NCBI GenBank assembly: GCA_024640385.1
Contig: JAHEFC010000234.1
Span: 1-6,320, forward strand
DNA from: Sphingobacteriales bacterium
GTDB taxonomy: Bacteria; Bacteroidota; Bacteroidia; Chitinophagales; Chitinophagaceae
Length of the DNA stretch: 6,320 bases
Reading direction: 5' to 3'
Of the stretch, positions 1 to 4,534 are shown one piece after another. Position 1 is the first letter of the stretch; every line of letters begins with the position of its first letter. A model generated the notes under the pieces. That model worked only from the letters and a program-made list of their open reading frames with translations. It did not search any database and had not been told where the DNA came from. A program made the translations under genes and the position numbers.

Positions 1-799
1 CACCTTTCCGGATCTTTTCTTCCTGTATGGGCGAGGGTTTGAATCGTATGGGCCTGCCACAGGCTTCATATAGTGACCTGGTTACCGTGAAATTGATATC
101 GTTACCTATTAGATCCATCAACCTGAAAGGTCCCATTTTGAATCCCGCATTTTCCATGATCCTGTCTGCCTGCTCTAAACTGGTGATATTTTCTTCCAGC
201 ATCTGCAATGCTTCGAGATAATAATGCCGGGCTACCCGGTTTACAATAAAGCCTGGTGAGTCCTTGCATACCACCGGAACTTTCCCCAGGGAAACGGCAA
301 ACTCTTTCACCTTCTGTATGGTCTCCACAGAAGTTGAATGGGTATATACCAGTTCAACAAGTTTCATCAACTGGGCGGGATTAAAGAAATGCATGCCGCA
401 AAATCGTTCGGGTGCAGGTATTCTGTCCGCTATGGCAGTTATTGAAAGGGAAGACGTGTTGGATGCAAGGATGGTATGCGGTGAATTCATTTCAGCAAGC
501 TGCCTGAACAGAGCCGACTTTATAGTGAGATCTTCGACGATGGCTTCTATGACCAGGTCGCCTTTGCAAAGGTCAAGGTGCGGACTGAATTTCAGCCGGC
601 TAAGCGTATCTTTCATCTCCTGATCGGAGATCTTCATTTTGTTGTAGAGTGATTCCAGGTTTTTCCTGATCGCGGCTTCTGCAAATTCCAATGCTTCGGT
701 CCGCGGTTCATACAACAGGGTGGTATAACCGCTGCGTGCTGAGATTTCAGCAATGCCGGTACCCATCGTCCCTGCGCCACAAACAATTATTTTCATCAT
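1..799 (-). CDS. 3-hydroxyacyl-CoA dehydrogenase (3-hydroxybutyryl-CoA dehydrogenase type), 3' end cut by the window edge
   Basis: A soluble NAD-dependent enzyme expected to oxidise L-3-hydroxyacyl-CoA to 3-ketoacyl-CoA, in beta-oxidation, butanoate or phenylacetate-type pathways. Seen: 266 codons open to base 1 with no stop, against about 280-290 residues for the short form, so only a small C-terminal piece is missing unless it carries a second C-terminal domain. The Rossmann glycine motif GAGTMG is at residues 8-13, with Glu31 at the end of beta-2 as in NAD-preferring members. The catalytic set is complete, and its spacing matches the human mitochondrial enzyme (Ser137/His158/Glu170/Asn208): Ser116 in NTSSL, His137 in MHFFNP, Glu149 in KLVEL, Asn187 in FIVNR. 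The C-terminal domain starts near DSPGF (180) and includes LMDLIGNDIN (227-236). The ATG at 799 overlaps the pheS stop; a second ATG follows immediately at 796. Exact acyl substrate (Hbd, PaaH or other) cannot be told from sequence. Confidence 0.93.
   Translation of the reverse strand, partial: MMKIIVCGAGTMGTGIAEISARSGYTTLLYEPRTEALEFAEAAIRKNLESLYNKMKISDQEMKDTLSRLKFSPHLDLCKGDLVIEAIVEDLTIKSALFRQLAEMNSPHTILASNTSSLSITAIADRIPAPERFCGMHFFNPAQLMKLVELVYTHSTSVETIQKVKEFAVSLGKVPVVCKDSPGFIVNRVARHYYLEALQMLEENITSLEQADRIMENAGFKMGPFRLMDLIGNDINFTVTRSLYEACGRPIRFKPSPIQEEKIRKG
796..799 (-). promoter_or_regulatory. ATGA stop/start overlap coupling pheS to the dehydrogenase gene
   Basis: Reading leftward, bases 799-796 spell ATGA: the ATG of the dehydrogenase and the TGA of pheS share three bases. 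There is no convincing Shine-Dalgarno sequence just upstream (the pheS end reads ttcacctccgcaaca). Re-initiation by ribosomes finishing pheS is therefore the simplest way to translate the second gene. This is inferred from geometry. The in-frame ATG at 796-794 would remove the overlap and cannot be excluded as the start. Confidence 0.6.
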
Positions 800-1827
800 G
801 TTGCGGAGGTGAACTGCTGGAGGAAACGAACGTCGTTCTCGCTCAACAGCCTGATATCATTGATGCCGTATTTCAACAGGGCCGGTCTTTCCACCCCCAT
901 GCCAAATGCGAAGCCTGTGTATTTTGTACTGTCTATGCCACAGTTCTCCAGCACATTGGGATGTACCATGCCGCAGCCCAGGATCTCCAGCCAACCCGTC
1001 CGCTTGCAAACAGAACATCCGCTGCCGCCGCAGAGCTGGCAACTGATATCCATCTCGGCACTGGGTTCCGTGAATGGGAAATAACTGGGCCTGAATCTTA
1101 CTTTTACATCCTTACCAAACATTTCCTGCACAAAGAAGTACAGGGTCTGTTTCAGGTCGGCGAACGAAACATTTTCATCAATATATAATCCTTCCACCTG
1201 GTGGAAAAAGCAATGTGATCTTGAGCTTACTGTTTCATTCCTGTACACACGGCCCGGGCAGATGATCCTGATGGGCAGATTCCCTTTTTCCATCTCCCTG
1301 ATCTGGATATTGCTGGTATGGGTGCGCAGCAGCCAGTCAGGATTCTGTGAGAGGTAGAAAGTATCCTGCATATCACGTGCAGGATGGTTCTCGGATATAT
1401 TGAGTGCAGTGAAATTATGGAAATCGTCCTCTATCTCGGGACCTTCCGCTACCGCAAATCCGAGACGCTGGAATATCGACACAATTCGGTTACGCATTAG
1501 AGTTACCGGATGCCTGGCACCGGTGGCGATGGTATCGCCGGGCAGTGTTATATCTTTCGTGTGCTCTTTGCCGTTAGTAGTGTTTCCGATGGCGGATTTC
1601 AGTGTTTCAAATTTCTCTTCGGTGGAGACCTTCAGACCATTCATGATCTGGCCGAACTCTTTTTTCTGGTCCGCGGGAATATTCTTCATCTCGGCCATCA
1701 GGGCCTTGATAATGCCCTTGGTTCCAAGGAAACGGGTCCGGAAATTCTCCAGTTCTTCAGCACTGCTTGCAGTAGCTCCTGCTATCTCTTTTTTGTATTC
1801 CTCTATCTGTTGTATTAACTGGTCCAT
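796..1827 (-). CDS. pheS: Phenylalanine--tRNA ligase alpha subunit
   Basis: Catalytic subunit of the cytoplasmic (alphabeta)2 class II synthetase that charges tRNA-Phe with phenylalanine using ATP. The 343 residues are the usual bacterial PheS length. Residues 1-90 are the charged helical N-terminal arm expected to contact tRNA. The class II core follows: a motif 1 region near 106-124, LLRTHTSNIQIR (167-178), and motif 2 with GRVYRNE (192-198) and HCFFHQVEG (205-213). Further on are FRPSYFPFTEPSAEMDI (245-261) and motif 3 GMGVER (309-314, Arg314). GFAFG at 305-309 carries Ala307, which I align with E. coli Ala294, the residue sizing the Phe pocket, so wild-type specificity is expected. Four cysteines (263, 266, 271, 274) in a CxxCGGxGCxxCK pattern resemble the Cys cluster of Firmicute-type PheS. 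pheT is not adjacent in this window. The ATG at 1827 lies just after a candidate -7 box. Odd point: Pro315 directly after motif 3, where Leu or Ile is usual. Confidence 0.98.
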   Translation of the reverse strand: MDQLIQQIEEYKKEIAGATASSAEELENFRTRFLGTKGIIKALMAEMKNIPADQKKEFGQIMNGLKVSTEEKFETLKSAIGNTTNGKEHTKDITLPGDTIATGARHPVTLMRNRIVSIFQRLGFAVAEGPEIEDDFHNFTALNISENHPARDMQDTFYLSQNPDWLLRTHTSNIQIREMEKGNLPIRIICPGRVYRNETVSSRSHCFFHQVEGLYIDENVSFADLKQTLYFFVQEMFGKDVKVRFRPSYFPFTEPSAEMDISCQLCGGSGCSVCKRTGWLEILGCGMVHPNVLENCGIDSTKYTGFAFGMGVERPALLKYGINDIRLLSENDVRFLQQFTSAT

Positions 1828-1835
1828 ATCTGACG

Positions 1836-1843
1836 CGAAAATA
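1836..1843 (-). promoter_or_regulatory. Candidate -7 promoter box for pheS
   Basis: On the minus strand this reads TATTTTCG, one mismatch from the Bacteroidota -7 consensus TAnnTTTG, and it ends 8 bases before the pheS ATG. If used, the mRNA would be almost leaderless. I find no TTTG -33 element at the expected 19-21 bp spacing. Tentative. Confidence 0.3.
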
Positions 1844-1892
1844 AACCCTTATTATCAATATTCACATGGCTGCAGTGCTTATTAAATATTGT

Positions 1893-1900
1893 TAGTTTTG
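1893..1900 (+). promoter_or_regulatory. Bacteroidota-type -7 promoter box for the arginase-like/dacB pair
   Basis: TAGTTTTG matches the TAnnTTTG consensus recognised by the Bacteroidota housekeeping sigma factor exactly, and ends 14 bases before the ATG at 1915. That implies a 5' leader of only several bases. The -33 TTTG element is not recognisable at the expected spacing (bases near 1869 read ggctgc). The box lies in the only non-coding stretch upstream of the gene pair, which supports it. Confidence 0.5.
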
Positions 1901-1914
1901 CGAAAATCCTTACC

Positions 1915-3051
1915 ATGAGTGATCTCTTTCACCTTACTGATTTTCTTGACCCTGTGGATCCTTATTCACTGTCGTACGACAGTGGCTATAAAGACGGCCA
2001 GATCGGCAGGTCGATCCTGACCTATACCGGGGAGTTCCCGGATCTTTCCGGGGCCGACCTGGTATTGGTGGGATGTGGTGAGGAGAGGGGTTTGCATGGC
2101 GCGGAATCCGGTAATCTGTCTCCCAATACCATCCGTCACCAGTTCTACAGCCTGTATTTCTGGCACCGGGATTTCCTGATCGCTGATGTGGGCAATGTGA
2201 GGCGGGGAAATACCCTGAACGACAGTTATTCGGCACTGAAGACCGTTGTGGCCGAACTGGTGGGCCAGGGAAAAACAGTGGTGATCCTTGGCGGATCGCA
2301 CGATCTCACCCTGGGCCAGTATGAAGTATACAGAACCCGTAAAACCATTATTGAAGCCACCTGTATAGATGCGTTGATCGATCTCGCACTGGAAAGCCCG
2401 ATGAAGAGCGACAACTTCCTCATGGAGATGCTTACTGGGGAACCGAATTATATCAGGAACTACAGCCATCTTGGATTCCAGAGTTACCTGGTTCATCCGG
2501 ATATGCTGGAAACCATGGACAAGCTGAGGTTTGACTGTTACAGGGTGGGTCATGTGAAAGAATACCTCGACGAAATGGAACCCGTGCTCAGAAATTCCGG
2601 GATGCTGAGTATAGATATATCAGCACTGGCCTATTCGGCAGCACCAGCCAATCATATTTCACCCAATGGATTTAACGGGGAAGAGATCTGTACCCTCACA
2701 AGGTTTGCAGGAATGAGTCCCTTGCTGAGTACCCTGGGTATTTACGGGTATCGCGCAGAACTTGATCTGCATGAACTGACTGCAAAGCAGATCGCCCAGA
2801 TGCTTTGGTATTTTATTGACGGCAGGTATAAGGGCCGGCAGGAATCTTCGATCCAGGAAAGGGACAATTTCAATGAATACCATACGAGTTTCTCTGAAGT
2901 GGAAACCGTGTTTCTGCAAAGCAAAAGAACCGGCAGGTGGTGGATGCAACTGCCCAACAAGAATTACATTGCATGTTCTTACAAAGATTATATGATGGCC
3001 AGCACTAATGAAACCCCTGAACGCTGGCTGAGGGCACTCGAAAGGGAATAA
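1915..3051 (+). CDS. Arginase/formimidoylglutamase-family (ureohydrolase-fold) protein with degenerate second metal site
   Basis: The fold family hydrolyses guanidino/formimino groups (arginase, agmatinase, HutG) at a two-Mn centre. Of 378 residues, the core spans about 48-305. GGSHD (126-130) replaces GGDHS. DALID (152-156) replaces DAHxD, exactly 23 residues after His129, as His101-Asp124 in rat arginase. SIDIS (232-236) replaces SxDxD and is followed by PNGFNGEEICTLTRFAGMS. By this alignment the metal A ligands are all kept (His129, Asp152, Asp156, Asp234), while two metal B ligands are lost (His to Leu154, Asp to Ser236). Glu282 may match the catalytic Glu. The C-terminal tail with GRWWMQLP (340-347) and CSYKDYM is a feature I recall from Bacteroidota proteins labelled formimidoylglutamase. 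No other histidine-degradation gene is present, so HutG activity is unsupported; a pseudoenzyme or altered activity is possible. dacB follows after 4 bp and is probably co-transcribed. Confidence 0.85.
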   Translation: MSDLFHLTDFLDPVDPYSLSYDSGYKDGQIGRSILTYTGEFPDLSGADLVLVGCGEERGLHGAESGNLSPNTIRHQFYSLYFWHRDFLIADVGNVRRGNTLNDSYSALKTVVAELVGQGKTVVILGGSHDLTLGQYEVYRTRKTIIEATCIDALIDLALESPMKSDNFLMEMLTGEPNYIRNYSHLGFQSYLVHPDMLETMDKLRFDCYRVGHVKEYLDEMEPVLRNSGMLSIDISALAYSAAPANHISPNGFNGEEICTLTRFAGMSPLLSTLGIYGYRAELDLHELTAKQIAQMLWYFIDGRYKGRQESSIQERDNFNEYHTSFSEVETVFLQSKRTGRWWMQLPNKNYIACSYKDYMMASTNETPERWLRALERE

Positions 3052-3055
3052 GCTT

Positions 3056-4402
3056 ATGAAGAAAATACTGTTCTCTGTCCTGTCTGTATCAGCTATTGTT
3101 TTGTTGGCTTCGTGTTCGTCGCCCAAAGGTTTGTCATCTGCTGCAACTAAATATCTTATTGCAGATAGCGCCTTGAAGAATGCGCATACAGGTATTGCCG
3201 TATTCGACCCGGAATCGGGAAAATTTCTTTATGAATACCAGGATGATAAATATTTTGTTCCTGCCAGTAATACCAAGATCATGAGTTGTTATGCAGCCAT
3301 GAAAACCCTGGGCGATCAACTGCAGGGGATAACCTATGTTGATATGGATACGGCCATGATCCTGATCCCTACCGGTGACCCGACTTTTCTGCATAAAGAC
3401 TTCAAAGACCAGCCTGTGGCTGATTTTATCAGGAAGACCGACAAGAAGATGTATATCGATGCATCGGCCTGGAACGACCAGGCGCTGGGCTTCGGCTGGA
3501 GCTGGGACGACTATAGCGAATATTACATGGCGGAGAGAAGCGCATTACCCGTTTATGGCAATGTGGTTACATGGTACCAGGTGAAGTCGAAAAAAGAAAA
3601 TCCTTCAAACGCTGCTGACACCATAGACACCTTTATCTATTCTGATCCTGAACTGGATGGTCCTGTTGATTTCGGTAAGCCGGAGAACAGCTTCAGGGTA
3701 GAAAGAAAAAGAGATTCCAATGCCTTCACCATCTATGAAGGAAAGGAGAAAAATGCCGAGACCGATGTTCCCTATGTGACTGATGGCGTGAACACGGGAA
3801 TTAAATTGCTGAACGATAGTCTGCACAAAGAGATCTTCCCTATTGAGGTGGGCAAGAAAATAAGATACACCTCCAAGCCATCCGTGATCTTCAGCAGGCC
3901 ATTGGATTCCATGCTGAAGCCGATGATGCACAGGAGTGATAATTTTTTTGCTGAGCAGGCATTGCTGATGTCGGGTTATTCCATCACCGGGGTAATGAAT
4001 TCGGGAATAGCTGTTCAGGCAGTAACTAAAAATTTATTGACGGAAATGCCTGATAAAGCGAAATGGGTTGATGGGAGCGGATTGAGCAGGTATAATCTTT
4101 TCACGCCCAGGGATTTTGTGTGGGTGCTTAACAAGATGAAAAAAGAGATCAGCTGGGAAAGGATCACAACGGTATTTCCTACCGGTGGCAGGGGCACGTT
4201 GAGGAGCTATTCAGCTGACAGTGGCAGGCTTTATGCAAAAACAGGGACGCTTTCGGGAGTGATCGCGCTAAGTGGATATGTGATCACTAAAAAGAATAAG
4301 ACGCTGATCTTTTCCATCCTCATCAATAATCACCAGCAATCTACTGCTGTGCTGAGAAGCAGGATGGCGGCGTTTTTGAGGGAGATCATTGAGAAATACT
4401 AG
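3056..4402 (+). CDS. dacB: D-alanyl-D-alanine carboxypeptidase/endopeptidase, PBP4 family (peptidase S13), lipoprotein
   Basis: A periplasmic penicillin-binding protein of the DacB type, which trims the terminal D-Ala of peptidoglycan stem peptides and/or cuts peptide cross-links. At 448 residues it is slightly shorter than E. coli PBP4. Residues 1-19 form a lipoprotein signal: KK, a hydrophobic stretch, and the lipobox LASC with Cys20. The residues after Cys (SSPKG) lack the acidic surface-export signal of Bacteroidota lipoproteins, so retention in the periplasm is inferred. All catalytic motifs are intact: SNTK (71-74; nucleophile Ser71, Lys74), SDN (294-296) and KTG (395-397). The family signatures TGDPTF (106-111), GFGWSWDDY (145-153) and VDGSGLSRYN (338-347) are present. 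The region between SxxK and SxN is the long insertion typical of S13 enzymes. The ATG lies 4 bp after the preceding stop with no separate promoter visible. The TAG stop runs directly into the inverted heptamer repeats. Confidence 0.96.
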   Translation: MKKILFSVLSVSAIVLLASCSSPKGLSSAATKYLIADSALKNAHTGIAVFDPESGKFLYEYQDDKYFVPASNTKIMSCYAAMKTLGDQLQGITYVDMDTAMILIPTGDPTFLHKDFKDQPVADFIRKTDKKMYIDASAWNDQALGFGWSWDDYSEYYMAERSALPVYGNVVTWYQVKSKKENPSNAADTIDTFIYSDPELDGPVDFGKPENSFRVERKRDSNAFTIYEGKEKNAETDVPYVTDGVNTGIKLLNDSLHKEIFPIEVGKKIRYTSKPSVIFSRPLDSMLKPMMHRSDNFFAEQALLMSGYSITGVMNSGIAVQAVTKNLLTEMPDKAKWVDGSGLSRYNLFTPRDFVWVLNKMKKEISWERITTVFPTGGRGTLRSYSADSGRLYAKTGTLSGVIALSGYVITKKNKTLIFSILINNHQQSTAVLRSRMAAFLREIIEKY

Positions 4403-4424
4403 GCGAGAGGCGTAAGGCGAGAGG
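4401..4424 (+). repeat. Three inverted-orientation heptamer units after dacB
   Basis: AGGCGAG (4401-4407), AGGCGTA (4408-4414) and AGGCGAG (4415-4421), followed by a partial AGG (4422-4424). These are the reverse complement of the TCGCCTY units further right. They start inside the dacB TAG stop. The 12-base stretch AGGCGAGAGGCG at 4401-4412 is perfectly complementary to 4481-4492. Confidence 0.9.
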
Positions 4425-4458
4425 TAGTAGTTTGCATATGGACATTGTCTGATACGTT

Positions 4459-4534
4459 TCGCCTATCGCCTTTCGCCTTTCGCCTCTCGCCTCTCGCCTC
4501 TCGCCTTTCGCCTTTCGCCTTTGCCTCCCGCCTA
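4459..4534 (+). repeat. Tandem 7-bp repeat array, TCGCCT(A/T/C)
   Basis: Nine in-phase heptamers fill 4459-4521, identical except at the seventh base. In order that base is A (4459-4465), T, T, C, C, C, T, T, T (4515-4521). Two degenerate units follow: TGCCTC, with one base lost (4522-4527), and CCGCCTA (4528-4534). The last unit contains the mutL stop codon (TAG on the minus strand at 4534-4532). Translating the array gives a 7-residue period (RLSPFAF-like), which explains a spurious open frame across it. Copy number is a likely source of strain variation by replication slippage. Confidence 0.95.

Larger units (their letters stand above)
4400..4534. repeat. Imperfect inverted-repeat pair spanning the whole dacB-mutL gap, from stop codon to stop codon
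   Basis: The left arm (4400-4424, plus strand) and right arm (4534-4511, read on the minus strand) both begin TAGGCG, contain GAGGC in the same place and end AGG. By hand they align at 21 of 24 positions with one single-base gap. The leading TAG of each arm is the stop codon of the gene running into it (dacB and mutL), so each gene is followed by the same sequence on its own coding strand. Between the arms are a unique stretch (4425-4458, tagtagtttgcatatgg and on) and seven full repeat units. Transcripts from either side could fold into a G+C-rich stem. No transposase, and no target-site duplication that I can recognise. No gene lies in 4403-4531. Confidence 0.85.
4401..4534. terminator. Possible bidirectional terminator of the convergent dacB and mutL genes
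   Basis: The only non-coding sequence between the convergent genes can fold into G+C-rich stems, for example 4415-4424 with 4483-4492, or 4401-4412 with 4481-4492, and the outer arms with each other. No run of T follows a stem on either strand, so this is not a canonical intrinsic terminator. A role in transcript ending or 3'-end protection is inferred from position only. Confidence 0.3.

Noticed and set aside
691..1188. Rightward open frame of 165 codons antisense to pheS and the dehydrogenase start
   Set aside because: Both opposite-strand genes have complete catalytic motifs; the predicted peptide has no recognisable domain.
1400..1885. Rightward open frame of 161 codons antisense to the pheS 5' half
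   Set aside because: A shadow of the real pheS reading frame that also runs through the divergent promoter region; no family features.
1828..1914. A T-box or attenuator controlling pheS
   Set aside because: The gap is only 87 bp, the likely leader is under 10 bases, and no leader peptide, T-box sequence or terminator hairpin is present.
1966..2553. Leftward open frame of 195 codons inside the arginase-like gene
   Set aside because: It lies fully antisense to a gene with clear family motifs and shows no recognisable domain.
4459..4534. Possible CRISPR array
   Set aside because: Units are 7 bp and directly adjacent, with no spacers and no cas genes nearby.
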